A stretch of 50,498 nt of DNA from a virus (IMGVR_UViG_3300022751_000020:1-50498); one strand, 5' to 3'; shown: positions 1 to 7,257, numbered from the stretch's first letter. The notes: a model not told the origin generated them from the letters alone. A program made the numbers and translations.

Positions 1-483
1 GGGGTCGCCCTTCTTGAGAGCGGGGTAAAGAGGTCCAGGCTCGGGCTGGGTCTCGGCGACTTCAGCGGGAGGCGTGGCGAACCGCGCAGTCGGCGAAGTC
101 GGCTTGGGGAAATCCTCCTTGAACTTGCGCAGGCGTTCGTCCATCGACTCTTGTAGCATCGCCAGCTCTAACTTGACCCGATCCAGCTCGGTGGGTTCGG
201 GGACCTGCTCTGAGATCTGGGCGACTTTCGCTTCGAGAGCTTCGCGTTGAGATACTGCGAAAGCATAGACTCGAGCTGAGGTCATGATAACTTCCGAGAT
301 CTGGTTGACACGAAGAGCTTCCTCTTCCATGGAGGGTCGCATGACGCCAGCCAGTAAGTTCGCTACACCCTGCTGGAACAGTCGATCCAGCGGATCAGTG
401 ATGTCGTCCCGGAATGTAAAGTGGCCGGGGGAGAGTTCAAGTACATCCTCTGGATCAGACTTCGGTGATGTATCAAACGTCAT
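1..483 (-). CDS. Hypothetical protein, 3' part cut by window edge
   Basis: Reading leftward from an ATG at 483, 161 codons stay open to base 1, so the C-terminus lies outside the window. A Shine-Dalgarno AGAAGGA sits about 10 bases upstream. The protein is acidic at the N-terminus (MTFDTSPKSDPEDVLELSPG), then largely helical with a likely coiled coil (residues about 50-110, rich in Glu, Leu, Gln), then a Pro-rich linker. The start overlaps the end of the small membrane-protein gene by 11 bases, so it belongs to the leftward operon. I do not recognise the family. Confidence 0.75.
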   Translation of the reverse strand, partial: MTFDTSPKSDPEDVLELSPGHFTFRDDITDPLDRLFQQGVANLLAGVMRPSMEEEALRVNQISEVIMTSARVYAFAVSQREALEAKVAQISEQVPEPTELDRVKLELAMLQESMDERLRKFKEDFPKPTSPTARFATPPAEVAETQPEPGPLYPALKKGDP

Positions 484-616
484 GGCGGGTACGGTCCTTC
501 TTGTTGCGGAGCTGATGCTCTTTGATCCGTATGGCGGGGTCTATTGAGGGTGGGAGGAACATGAGGATGATCGATGCTGCGATCAAGATCATGGCGGCAG
601 GTTCGAGTTCGTCCAT
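473..616 (-). CDS. Small single-span membrane protein (47 aa)
   Basis: ATG at 616 is preceded by a strong GGAGGAG Shine-Dalgarno that lies inside the last codons of the upstream gene. The stop (473-475) overlaps the start of the next gene. The 47-residue product begins MDELEPAA, has a hydrophobic stretch MILIAASIILMFL at about residues 9-21, and a basic tail (KKDRTRHD). This is the layout of a small membrane peptide with the N-terminus out. Tight packing and an excellent ribosome site support a real gene. Function unknown. Confidence 0.7.
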   Translation of the reverse strand: MDELEPAAMILIAASIILMFLPPSIDPAIRIKEHQLRNKKDRTRHDV

Positions 617-620
617 CGAG

Positions 621-1247
621 TTACTCCTCCGTGGGATAGTGTTCGAAGAGATCGGTGTCGTCGAGGATACGGGAGATGTGAAGAAGAAGTTGTTCCGGGG
701 ACAAATGGTTCACCACGTAGTTAATCTGGTACTCACGAGAGTCCGCCGAGAGATCAGAAAGTTTATCTCCGATTTCCTTGCGAATGAGATCGTAGAGGCT
801 CGGCTTGGGTTCGGGGACGCGAGTCGGCGGCTGTTCTGGGACAGGGAGGCAGGTCTCCGGTTCCAGCAGATCCAGGAACTCGTCAGTGGTCAGCCACTGG
901 AGATCGGCTTCTTCGCATCTCTGGAAGGAGTCGGGAGTGAGTTGGACGACGTAGGGCCATGTCTCCTCGGGAGTCGGTACGAACTGAGTTACCTTGGCGA
1001 GGGCGCGAGCTCCATTGTCGAGATACTTGACGAGTGCGCCGACGGGGTATTTGGGGTGGACGACCGTTGTGACGGGAGGTTCCTGTTTCAGGACAGTGAA
1101 CTCGGCGGCTGGCCGCACGACATGAGCGTTGGTCTGCGATTCGGTGAGGTCGATGATGTAGAGCTGACTGACTGGGTAGTAGCTGACAATCGTTCCGGCT
1201 TGACTAGTGTCTCGGACGACGACTCGGGTTCCTTCGGGGAGGGTCAT
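621..1247 (-). CDS. Hypothetical protein (208 aa)
   Basis: A 208-residue protein starting MTLPEGTRVVVRDTSQAGTI, with an N-terminal segment of short beta-strand-like stretches typical of a small barrel: VVVRD, GTIVSYYP, YPVGALVKYLDNGARALAKV. A Pro-rich linker (about residues 130-150) leads to a helical acidic C-terminus. It overlaps the upstream gene by ATGA, so translation is probably coupled. The barrel-like part could bind a ligand or a partner protein, but I do not recognise the family. Confidence 0.75.
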   Translation of the reverse strand: MTLPEGTRVVVRDTSQAGTIVSYYPVSQLYIIDLTESQTNAHVVRPAAEFTVLKQEPPVTTVVHPKYPVGALVKYLDNGARALAKVTQFVPTPEETWPYVVQLTPDSFQRCEEADLQWLTTDEFLDLLEPETCLPVPEQPPTRVPEPKPSLYDLIRKEIGDKLSDLSADSREYQINYVVNHLSPEQLLLHISRILDDTDLFEHYPTEE

Positions 1248-1762
1248 GAGCTGGTGCTTTCGGTTGCGGGCTGATAGTCGACGCGATACGGCGCGTACAG
1301 GGCGACGGCTTCATAAGAGTAGAAGGTGTCGACGGTGAATTTCTCGGGAGGGTGACCGTGGTCCAGTAGATAGCGGATGCGAGCTGCTGCCCCGTAGTGA
1401 GTGTTTTCGACTCTCTCCCACGCACCGCAGAAGAGCCAGTAGAATTCAGCTCTGAGGAGTTGTTCTCCACGAGGGATGAACTTTTCGGAGTAGCCGCTCC
1501 ACGTAAAGGATTCTGTCTCTGTCGGCTTGACTCCAGAGGCGGGTCCGTGGCCGAGCGCGCAGGCGACTGTTCCGCATATATTGATACGTTCAGGGTCTTT
1601 GAAGTAGTCGTGGGTGGAACGGTCGATTGTGACAGACGCGGCGGAATAGAAGTACAGCCCCATGTTGAAGTGATTGTAATCAACCGGGAGTGATTCCAGA
1701 TGGGTTGCGAGTTTGGCGAGGTTCTCGCGGTGGAATTCGGTGAGTGGGATAGATTCATACAT
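1244..1762 (-). CDS. CGTVAC/LGHGP-motif phage protein, copy 2 (172 aa)
   Basis: Paralogue of the protein at 1856-2362. Shared landmarks are RENLAxLATxLExLP near the N-terminus, HFxM, CGTVACxLGHGPA in the middle, YxWLFxGAW, GAAARIRxLLD, and a final AVALY. The conserved Cys pair and Gly-His suggest a metal site or structural core, but no function is known to me. I chose ATG 1762 (MYESIPLTEF) because a separate 34-codon gene ends across this ATG (GTATGA), although the frame is open to 1819. The stop overlaps the next start by ATGA. Confidence 0.8.
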   Translation of the reverse strand: MYESIPLTEFHRENLAKLATHLESLPVDYNHFNMGLYFYSAASVTIDRSTHDYFKDPERINICGTVACALGHGPASGVKPTETESFTWSGYSEKFIPRGEQLLRAEFYWLFCGAWERVENTHYGAAARIRYLLDHGHPPEKFTVDTFYSYEAVALYAPYRVDYQPATESTSS

Positions 1763-1859
1763 CGGAAGGGGTGCTTTCGGCTGGAGGGGTGGCTGGGAGC
1801 GACTCGAGGTATGTGGCAAGCTTATCTAGGTTGGAGCGCTGTTGGTCTGTGAGGGTCAT
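1755..1859 (-). CDS. Truncated N-terminal copy of the CGTVAC family (34 aa)
   Basis: A 34-codon reading frame starts at ATG 1859, overlapping the upstream stop as ATGA, and ends at a TGA overlapping the next ATG. Its peptide contains QRSNLDKLATYLESLP, which matches the N-terminal motif of both flanking paralogues (RENLAKLATHLESLP and RENLALLATYLEQLP), then diverges into a Pro/Thr-rich tail. It is either a decayed third copy whose body was deleted or a short regulatory peptide of the family. The ATGA overlaps on both sides argue that it is still translated. Confidence 0.55.
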   Translation of the reverse strand: MTLTDQQRSNLDKLATYLESLPATPPAESTPSDV

Positions 1860-2362
1860 TGTACTACGAACTCCTGATAGAGGGCGACGGCTGCGTGGGA
1901 ATAGACAGCGTCTTCATTCGGGTAAGTGCCGAGGTGTGGAATAGGTCGTCCGTCTAGCAGCCAGCGGATCCTTGCGGCTGCGCCGCGATGGCTGTTGTCG
2001 TAGGCTGACCAAGCACCGGAGAAGAGCCACTCATACTCCTCGTAGGAGGATGAGAACAGGTCGGCGTACTGCGACCAAGAGGACATCGAGTCGAAGTTCT
2101 CGGGGAGGACGTTCATCGGAATTCCAGCAGCGGGGCCGTGGCCGAGCGAGCAAGCAACTGTTCCACAGGTGTTGAGGATAGTCTGGGGGTCAGTAAGGAA
2201 GTCGAAGGTGGTGAATTTGCGACGTTCTAGGAGGTGGCAGGTCGTCCAGTCGTAGAAGAAATGACTCATGTGGAAGTGAGTATAGTCGGCCGGAAGTTGT
2301 TCGAGATAGGTGGCGAGAAGAGCGAGGTTCTCGCGGCGGGTTTCGGGGGAAGTGTTGGTCAT
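1856..2362 (-). CDS. CGTVAC/LGHGP-motif phage protein, copy 1 (168 aa)
   Basis: A 168-residue soluble protein. Residues about 9-30 carry RRENLALLATYLEQLPADY; CGTVACSLGHGPAAG lies near the middle; the C-terminal half has EYEWLFSGAW and RGAAARIRWLL, ending AVALYQEFVVQ. It is rich in aromatic residues. It overlaps the upstream gene (ATGA at 2359-2362) and the downstream truncated copy (ATGA at 1856-1859). Together with 1244-1762 it forms a tandem duplication. The family occurs as unnamed proteins in phages; no function is known to me. Confidence 0.8.
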   Translation of the reverse strand: MTNTSPETRRENLALLATYLEQLPADYTHFHMSHFFYDWTTCHLLERRKFTTFDFLTDPQTILNTCGTVACSLGHGPAAGIPMNVLPENFDSMSSWSQYADLFSSSYEEYEWLFSGAWSAYDNSHRGAAARIRWLLDGRPIPHLGTYPNEDAVYSHAAVALYQEFVVQ

Positions 2363-2760
2363 GGTGTGGGGAGCTCCTTGCGGGCCAACTCAAGAGTGAG
2401 TTCTCGTATCTCGTCGGCCTGTTCCGTGATGATGGGTTGGGCTTCGTCGAGGAGTTCGTTGCCCTGTGTGATTAGGGCGTTTGCATGCTCCAAGGCGGAG
2501 GTTAGTCTGGTGATTTCGGTATCGAGAGCGGCGCGCTCGGCTTCTCCCCGCGCGTGGCCGCGTTGCTCGGCTGCTATGCGGTGCGCTGCGAGGACTTGGA
2601 TAGCCTTACCTTCTGATAAACGGTCATACCAACCAGCGAACCAACGATACCTCATCTGGCTGTCTGGCAGGCAATGGAACCTCCTAAAATCCCATGCTGC
2701 GGTGCGATCTTCCGGCGTCACGTCCGCCGCATCCCGCGCGCTCTGGCTCGGGTCAACCAC
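2359..2760 (-). CDS. Coiled-coil hypothetical protein (133 aa)
   Basis: I chose GTG at 2760 because AGGAGG lies six bases upstream, in the end of the preceding gene; an ATG at 2802 would give 14 extra residues but overlaps the MazG-like gene by 50 bases. The N-terminal half has aromatic/Arg-rich MRYRWFAGWYDRLSEGKA, and the C-terminal half (about residues 70-130) is a long heptad-like helix rich in Ala, Glu and Leu. It could be a structural or partner-binding helix protein. Function unknown. Confidence 0.7.
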   Translation of the reverse strand: MVDPSQSARDAADVTPEDRTAAWDFRRFHCLPDSQMRYRWFAGWYDRLSEGKAIQVLAAHRIAAEQRGHARGEAERAALDTEITRLTSALEHANALITQGNELLDEAQPIITEQADEIRELTLELARKELPTP

Positions 2761-3388
2761 GTTCGGCCTCCTGCACAGGAATGTGGTAGCCGGTGCCGTC
2801 ACCCATCAGCCGCCATTTGCGCGCCCGGTTGATCGTCATTTTCCGCTGGATGGCATCGGCAATGCCGGGGATGCGCATCAGGCAAATGATTACGTCAGCA
2901 GCTTCGATTGGCACATCTGCGCCGGGTTCGATCATCTCCTGCCATTCTTCGCCAGCGCGGCTAATCGCCTTGTCAGCTGTGCATGGGCCGAACGTCTCAT
3001 CGCCCCACTGGATCATGCTAGCGATGGTTTCCAGCGTTGGCCCGGCCTCCTGTGTGTGACGGGCGAGGAAGGCGCGGGCGGCATCCATTTCCGCAACAGT
3101 CACGACGATGTGGACTGCCGAAACACCTTCAAAGAAAGGTGCGTGCGCGACGAACGGTTTAATGATCCCCACCGCCTCATCCATATCGGCGCGGGCTTGG
3201 CCTGCTAGAAGGGTGTCGCGTTCGGTGGTGAGTGCTACATAGAGCGCCGCCTTCATCGCCTCCAAAGGCTGGTAGCGGGTGGTGAACCCTCGCGTATTGT
3301 TCTCGTCGGGGACATTCACCAGCCCGCCGTTGAAAAGTTCAAGCACAGTTGCCGCCAACGCAGCAGCTTCCTCGGTGGTCGGGGTCAT
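2753..3388 (-). CDS. MazG-like / DUF550 nucleotide pyrophosphohydrolase
   Basis: The C-terminal half matches the DUF550/MazG-like pattern: SMIQWGDETFGPCT (residues 124-137), then GEEWQEM with E147, E148, E151, and about 10 residues later E162-AAD165, the EExxE and ExxD metal-binding motifs of all-alpha NTP pyrophosphohydrolases. Such enzymes convert (d)NTPs to NMPs with pyrophosphate release, and some phage versions act on dATP/dGTP. The N-terminal 100 residues are an extra helical domain not seen in minimal family members. The start overlaps the upstream gene (ATGA). No PurZ-like adenylosuccinate synthetase is visible nearby, so a link to 2-aminoadenine DNA cannot be claimed. Confidence 0.8.
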   Translation of the reverse strand: MTPTTEEAAALAATVLELFNGGLVNVPDENNTRGFTTRYQPLEAMKAALYVALTTERDTLLAGQARADMDEAVGIIKPFVAHAPFFEGVSAVHIVVTVAEMDAARAFLARHTQEAGPTLETIASMIQWGDETFGPCTADKAISRAGEEWQEMIEPGADVPIEAADVIICLMRIPGIADAIQRKMTINRARKWRLMGDGTGYHIPVQEAERG

Positions 3389-3771
3389 GGGACGTTCCAG
3401 TCGATGTCTGAGGAGAGTAGGGGTCTGTTTTGGAGCTGGCGGATCTGGGATGCTGCGAGGGCGATCGGCTGTGCTTCGGAGCGGGTTACGAATCGACCGT
3501 CGGAGGTGAAGAAGCCCGAGATGTCGGTCGGCTTTTCGGTGTAGGGGTCTGGGTCGCCAAGGGATCCGCGTAGGTTGGCGTGAGACTGATATCCGCGGTG
3601 AAGGAACCCGTCACGCATGATGGCGCAGGAGATGAGGTGTGTGGTTGAGTTCGGTCGTGTCGCGTCGGTGCGGCGGCCAGTTTCTAGATAGGAATAGCGG
3701 CGTTCCGTGATGCTTGAGGACTTGTTACGGATCTTGCGTCGGCGACGGAGGTTGTCGGTGTAGATTCCCAC
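3385..3771 (-). CDS. Hypothetical protein (128 aa), first gene of leftward operon
   Basis: GTG start at 3771 with GGAG about ten bases upstream. The N-terminus is very basic (NLRRRRKIRNK). The C-terminal half contains GFFTSDGRFVTRSEAQPIA, a pattern I recognise from small unnamed phage proteins with a nucleic-acid or nucleotide context, and HLISCAIMRDG earlier. It is the first gene after the putative leftward promoter at 3818-3846 and overlaps the MazG-like gene by ATGA. Function not assigned. Confidence 0.7.
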   Translation of the reverse strand: MGIYTDNLRRRRKIRNKSSSITERRYSYLETGRRTDATRPNSTTHLISCAIMRDGFLHRGYQSHANLRGSLGDPDPYTEKPTDISGFFTSDGRFVTRSEAQPIALAASQIRQLQNRPLLSSDIDWNVP

Positions 3772-3817
3772 GAGGATGCTGCTCCAAACTTGGCTAGGGG
3801 TAGCCGGAATGTAGTTA

Positions 3818-3846
3818 ATAGTGCGCTTTTGTTAATCCAAAGGCAA
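3818..3846 (-). promoter_or_regulatory. Leftward sigma70-type promoter
   Basis: On the minus strand TTGCCT (3846-3841), a 17-base spacer and CACTAT (3823-3818). The start point would fall about 40 bases before the GTG at 3771. The -35 box matches the recurrent CTTG(T/C)C boxes seen elsewhere in the window. Confidence 0.55.
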
Positions 3847-3880
3847 GGTGTTATTTGGTCTAAAGTAGGTCTGTATAGAA

Positions 3881-3933
3881 GGCTAGAATAGCTTTTGGGG
3901 TAGGCTAGAATAGGGGCTAGAAGGCTAGAATAG
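3881..3933. repeat. Direct repeats GGCTAGAATAG (iteron-like)
   Basis: Complete copies at 3881-3891, 3903-3913 and 3923-3933, with a partial copy GGCTAGAA at 3915-3922. Inverted near-copies occur at 4153-4161 and 4238-4248. Spacings of 22 and 20 bases put the complete copies roughly two helical turns apart, as expected for a protein that binds one face of the helix. Confidence 0.75.
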
Positions 3934-4056
3934 AGGAGTCTTCAAGACGATCCTGATTTCTGCTTGTTTACCAAAGGGTTGGCTGTTAGCTTAGAATACT
4001 TCATTACAATAGAATATGTATATAGCCGTCGAGTACTAGAAGTTTTTACTAAAAGA

Positions 4057-4073
4057 TTATCGTTTAACGATAA
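4057..4073. repeat. 17-base palindrome
   Basis: TTATCGTT and AACGATAA flank a single central T, a perfect inverted repeat with 8-base arms in the AT-rich region. Its size and symmetry fit an operator for a dimeric repressor or an initiator site. Confidence 0.6.
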
Positions 4074-4191
4074 ACTCTCACTGGTAAAGCATCACAGTAG
4101 GGCTGTATAAATTACTACCAGTAACCATAGGGGGTGAAGCATAGACCGGTGATATTCTAGCGTGACGGGTAAACTACTGTAACTGCTAGTA

Positions 4192-4227
4192 AAACAGAAG
4201 CGTAGACCGGCTTCTATGCTTCTGTTT
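4192..4227. repeat. Long inverted repeat (hairpin)
   Basis: A 15-base arm (4192-4206) pairs with 4213-4227 around a six-base loop, with one mismatch that becomes a G-U pair in RNA. The left arm contains the element GAAGCGTAGACCGG (4197-4210), which also occurs as GAAGCATAGACCGG at 4136-4149. It may be a bidirectional terminator or cruciform site. Confidence 0.6.
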
Positions 4228-4381
4228 GGTTAAAATGCTGTTCTAGCCTAAGGGTCTAGGGGTCCCTATTTTGGTGTTCTGAGGGGGTAATTCTATGCTA
4301 CTCTAGATAAAATAGCACTTGTCCGCTGAACCAGCTTAGGCTATCGAGAGTGGACGTCCGGATGTAGGGTCTGGCTGTAGC

Positions 4382-4430
4382 AAAAGAAAGCCCCGTCGCG
4401 CTCTCACGAGTTCGTCGGGGTCTTTCTTTA
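4382..4430 (-). terminator. Rho-independent terminator of leftward operon
   Basis: AAGAAAG-CCCCG and CGGGG-CTTTCTT-type arms form a stem with a loop of about 20 bases, directly after the TAA of the gene at 4428. Read leftward the stem ends in GGGGCTTTCTTTT, a typical T-rich tail. Confidence 0.75.
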
Positions 4431-5078
4431 TTCTCCGTAGAGTTCAAGCCATTTTGCAGCCATCCAAGGCTTCGCTTTCCGGAGTTGAGCTCTGGCTTCT
4501 GTCGGGGCCTTCTCGTAATCAGCGTAAGGGTCGGTCAAATCCGTGCGACCACTGTCCTTATCTTTGGTTTTCTTGGACAGATCGACCCACATCACCTGAT
4601 TAGACGTGTAGTTTAGATGAGAACGGCGACCGAGATCAATTTTTCTCAACATTTGGTTGAGATTTTCAACTCTGTGATTCTCAGGCTCGTCGATCCAACT
4701 CCCAGACTTCAGCAGGTCGCCCATAGACCCACGAATCCCTTTGTCAAAGAACTTATCAATCACATCGTTGGTCGGGTATCTCGCCATGTATATTTCACGT
4801 CGAATCAACCATGTCAGGACTAAAATATGATGATCTGACACCAAACTGGAGTCTCTCGCCCGGAGAATGTCGTCGCGTTCAGCGTCGATTCTCACCATTG
4901 GGATGCTCTTACTCTTGTACACCATCCGATCCATTGGAGGTGCCGTGATCGTGATCGCCTCCGGATCTTCTCGGGAAAAGCTCAACATCTCTTCCCATTC
5001 TTCTCCAACAACCCTCCGAACGGCTCTCCCTCGCAGGCCACCGATCAATTTTACCGTATTTGTATGAAACAAACTCAC
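4428..5078 (-). CDS. Hypothetical protein (216 aa)
   Basis: GTG start at 5078 with GGGAGAAGG just upstream and a GTGA overlap with the preceding stop. The product begins MSLFHTNTVKLIGGLRGRAVRR, has a helical acidic middle (GEEWEEML) and a long C-terminal part rich in Lys, Arg and Asp with KKTKDKDSGRTDLTDPYADY. No membrane segment is visible. It ends one base from the terminator, closing the leftward operon. Not recognised. Confidence 0.75.
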   Translation of the reverse strand: MSLFHTNTVKLIGGLRGRAVRRVVGEEWEEMLSFSREDPEAITITAPPMDRMVYKSKSIPMVRIDAERDDILRARDSSLVSDHHILVLTWLIRREIYMARYPTNDVIDKFFDKGIRGSMGDLLKSGSWIDEPENHRVENLNQMLRKIDLGRRSHLNYTSNQVMWVDLSKKTKDKDSGRTDLTDPYADYEKAPTEARAQLRKAKPWMAAKWLELYGE

Positions 5079-5317
5079 GCCTTCTCCCTCCGAATCACGA
5101 CACTCACCTCAATCTCAAACCCGCCGATCCGATCGAGAGTCCACTTTCCGGACGTCCCGTCATAGGCTGGATCATAGTGAACACACTCGCTCACCTTATC
5201 GCAGAGATCATCAATCTTGGAAATGACCTGACGCCGAGTGACGTCGTTAATTCGTACCGTCGGCTGGACTTTCATCCGCATTCGATCGGTCGTACTCCTC
5301 AAGTCGCTGTCGTTCAT
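5075..5317 (-). CDS. Hypothetical protein (80 aa)
   Basis: ATG at 5317 is chosen because GGAAGGAG lies eight bases upstream; a longer frame to 5359 has no ribosome site. It overlaps the upstream gene by about 70 bases in another frame and the downstream gene by GTGA. The protein starts MNDSDLRSTTDRMRM and contains VRINDVTRRQVISKIDDLCDK, with a beta-rich C-terminus (KWTLDRIGGFEIEVSVVI). Function unknown. Confidence 0.7.
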   Translation of the reverse strand: MNDSDLRSTTDRMRMKVQPTVRINDVTRRQVISKIDDLCDKVSECVHYDPAYDGTSGKWTLDRIGGFEIEVSVVIRREKA

Positions 5318-5708
5318 TCCTGGACTCCTTCCACTGTGCCATATTAACCACAGTAGCACAGACTGTCTCAGGTGCCAAACTCAGTTTAGTCCCACGACGG
5401 ACATGAATTGACCCGACCACTTCATCTGTGTCAGTATCAATGATCTCGATCGCTGAATGATCCATCTTCTTATGAAAGACGAATGATCCCCAGTCTATCC
5501 CCGGAGCCTGAGTCTGCAACAGCGCGAGCAGATACGTATCCTCATGATCGTACCAGATCCCGTTGTCAGCAACTAGATCAACCTTACACGCTTGACCGAG
5601 GCGATTTCCGTAGCCTTGGACTGTGAAAACTACTTCGCGTCGAACTGACCGGAACGTTTCTCCAGAAAAGCACGACTCCTCTACGAACGATACGACATTA
5701 CTACTCAT
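5247..5708 (-). CDS. Hypothetical protein (153 aa)
   Basis: A 153-residue protein, MSSNVVSFVEESCFSGETFR at the start, largely beta-rich through about residue 105 (VVFTVQGYG, KVDLVADNGIWYD, VVGSIHVRRGTKLSL), then a charged helix (QWKESRNERQRLEEYD). The ribosome site is weak (AGGGTAA). It heads the leftward operon apart from a possible 22-codon peptide upstream. No family recognised. Confidence 0.75.
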   Translation of the reverse strand: MSSNVVSFVEESCFSGETFRSVRREVVFTVQGYGNRLGQACKVDLVADNGIWYDHEDTYLLALLQTQAPGIDWGSFVFHKKMDHSAIEIIDTDTDEVVGSIHVRRGTKLSLAPETVCATVVNMAQWKESRNERQRLEEYDRSNADESPADGTN

Positions 5709-5724
5709 GTGATTACCCTATAGA

Positions 5725-5793
5725 TTACGAAAAGAGCCACATGACGAAGAAGAACATAACGACCCACATCCATACTGGTGGAACTTGACCCAT
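5725..5793 (-). CDS. Possible 22-aa membrane peptide
   Basis: ATG at 5793 follows CGGAG by nine bases and opens 22 codons: MGQVPPVWMWVVMFFFVMWL plus FS, almost wholly hydrophobic after residue 7. It sits between the leftward promoter candidate and the first clear leftward gene. Composition and position suit a tiny membrane peptide, but its length makes chance possible. Confidence 0.4.
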   Translation of the reverse strand: MGQVPPVWMWVVMFFFVMWLFS

Positions 5794-5824
5794 GTACTTT
5801 ACTCCGGTACTACTTGCTAGCCTT

Positions 5825-5853
5825 AATATGGCCCCGGCCCCGTCCATGCGCAA
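5825..5853 (-). promoter_or_regulatory. Candidate leftward promoter
   Basis: On the minus strand TTGCGC (5853-5848), 17 bases, CATATT (5830-5825), placed upstream of the leftward genes at 5793 and 5708. The spacer is unusually GC-rich, so this is tentative. Confidence 0.35.
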
Positions 5854-6087
5854 TGTAAGACTAGTCCTAGGAGCTAGAGGGACCAAAATGAGCCTTACGA
5901 GCATTGTGGCCTTTATATACGTGCGCGCGTAAGAGTTCCTGGAGAAACTAATTACATCCTTGGACCAGATAGAGTTAGGCGTTTGAGCACGTAGGCCCTA
6001 AAACGTAATGGCAGCGGGGCAAACGGCCCCAAGCACCAAACCCAAGTCCACCCCGGCAAGCGGGCAGGACACAATGTGGAGAATATC

Positions 6088-6696
6088 ATGACCAAGAACA
6101 CCAATGCGAACCGCAAGCCTGTTGAACCCGTGACCAACGAACCTGTCACCGACGGCGGCGCGCCGATCACCCCGATCGTTCCTGATGCTGACCCGGCACC
6201 TGCTCCAGCAGCTGTTGTCGTTGACCCCTTCGCCGACGTCCCGGTCATTGCGCTGGACGACGATACCACGGTGCAGGATCTCACCGACGTGGTCGGCTCG
6301 CCGGCATACAAGTACACCGAGCGTGACGCCGCCGCTCGTGCCGAACGCAGCCCGATGCTGAAGAACTACAAGCACGGCGACAAGGTGCTCATCCCGGGCA
6401 ACAACCACAAGGAACTCCGCGCAGGCAGCGTTTACTCCGATATCCGCGCCATCGTCCAGTCGTTCGGTCGGGCAGGTGTTCCGGTGGTGAAGGTCATCAC
6501 AGAGCTGCGCAAGAAGCAGATCGGCAACAAGCGTTCCAAGTACTGCGAATCGCTGCCTCCGATCGGTTGGGCAGAAGGCTGGCTGGACACCGCCATCACT
6601 AAGGGTTTCGTGAACATCCATGCTACCAAGACGGCGCCGAGCCGTCGGGTGGAAGCAGCGCCTGAAGCCGAACAGAAGAAGATCGCCAACGGCTAA
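6088..6696 (+). CDS. Hypothetical protein with Pro/Ala-rich N-terminus (202 aa)
   Basis: First rightward gene after the divergent region. ATG 6088 has GTGGAG six bases upstream, so it is preferred over GTG 6076. Residues about 1-55 are a low-complexity Pro/Ala/Val segment; after that comes a folded part with KHGDKVLIPGNNHKELRAGS and a basic stretch GVPVVKVITELRKKQIGNKR that could be a helix-turn-helix-like or nucleic-acid-contacting region. The C-terminus is charged and Ala-rich. Function unknown; the position suggests an early protein. Confidence 0.75.
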   Translation: MTKNTNANRKPVEPVTNEPVTDGGAPITPIVPDADPAPAPAAVVVDPFADVPVIALDDDTTVQDLTDVVGSPAYKYTERDAAARAERSPMLKNYKHGDKVLIPGNNHKELRAGSVYSDIRAIVQSFGRAGVPVVKVITELRKKQIGNKRSKYCESLPPIGWAEGWLDTAITKGFVNIHATKTAPSRRVEAAPEAEQKKIANG

Positions 6697-6774
6697 GTCG
6701 CCGGCGACACAACCGGGAGGGGAGGGCTGCGGCTCTCCCCTTTCGCCGTACCCATTTAGTAGGAGTCTCCCCCA

Positions 6775-7020
6775 ATGGTTACAGGATCCATCCGCGTCTC
6801 GTTTGCGGGGTCATGGGAAGAAGCTCAAGAATACGCCGAGCGTCAGCCTGGGATCACCGCCCCCAAGGGTCTGGCGAACAAAGGGGATGACTCGGGTCTA
6901 CCAATGCTCTGCTGGACGTTCCTCAACAAGCAGGAACTGATCCAGGGAGAGGCGACCTTTGAGTATCTAGGCTGGGACCAAGAGTTTCAGTGTGTCCAAC
7001 GACACGGTAACGGGTTTTAG
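6775..7020 (+). CDS. Hypothetical protein (81 aa)
   Basis: ATG 6775 has TAGGAG upstream. The 81-residue product, MVTGSIRVSFAGSWEEAQEY at its start, is a small alpha/beta protein with a single Cys in PMLCWTFL and a second in EFQCVQ. It ends in TAG, one of the few amber stops in the window. Nothing in it identifies a family. Confidence 0.65.
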   Translation: MVTGSIRVSFAGSWEEAQEYAERQPGITAPKGLANKGDDSGLPMLCWTFLNKQELIQGEATFEYLGWDQEFQCVQRHGNGF

Positions 7021-7113
7021 TTCGGCTGCATGGATCCCGGGTGCTAGGTCGGGTGAAGTGTACGCTATGAGTCCAGCGGAGCGCCTGTGAGCACAGAGCT
7101 CTGCTGACGGGAT

Positions 7114-7163
7114 ATACCCTGTTCGGTCCTTACTACCTTGGGGATCGTTCAGGGTATTTCTTT
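7114..7163 (+). terminator. Possible terminator
   Basis: ATACCCTG (7114-7121) pairs with CAGGGTAT (7150-7157), followed by TTCTTT. The 28-base loop is long, so this is a weak call. Confidence 0.35.
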
Positions 7164-7257
7164 GACTATCGCTGAAGAGCTAGACGGGCGGCTGGCCTAG
7201 CCCCTAGGCACCAGCACCAAGAGGCCTTCGAGACCGCCTCGAGAGTACTTTTGCGCG

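Larger units (their letters stand above)
3772..4381. other. AT-rich non-coding control region, possible replication origin
   Basis: About 600 bases without a convincing gene on either strand, visibly richer in A/T than its surroundings. It holds repeated GGCTAGAATAG units in both orientations, a 17-base palindrome, a long hairpin, a duplicated GAAGC(A/G)TAGACCGG element (4136-4149 and 4197-4210) and the leftward promoter. Iteron-like repeats, palindromes and AT-richness together are what one expects of a replication origin or a master operator region. No direct evidence decides between them. Confidence 0.5.

Noticed and set aside
522-1274. 250-codon plus-strand open frame
   Set aside because: It lies opposite two overlapping leftward genes with good ribosome sites and ATGA coupling; its protein looks like an antisense shadow.
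2234-3208. 324-codon plus-strand open frame
   Set aside because: Antisense to the MazG-like gene, whose catalytic motifs are clear; high GC makes long shadows common.
5975-6049. Another GA/TC-poor tract
   Set aside because: Only about 60 bases without GA/TC, a length expected about once or twice by chance in 50 kb; the same holds for 19287-19338.
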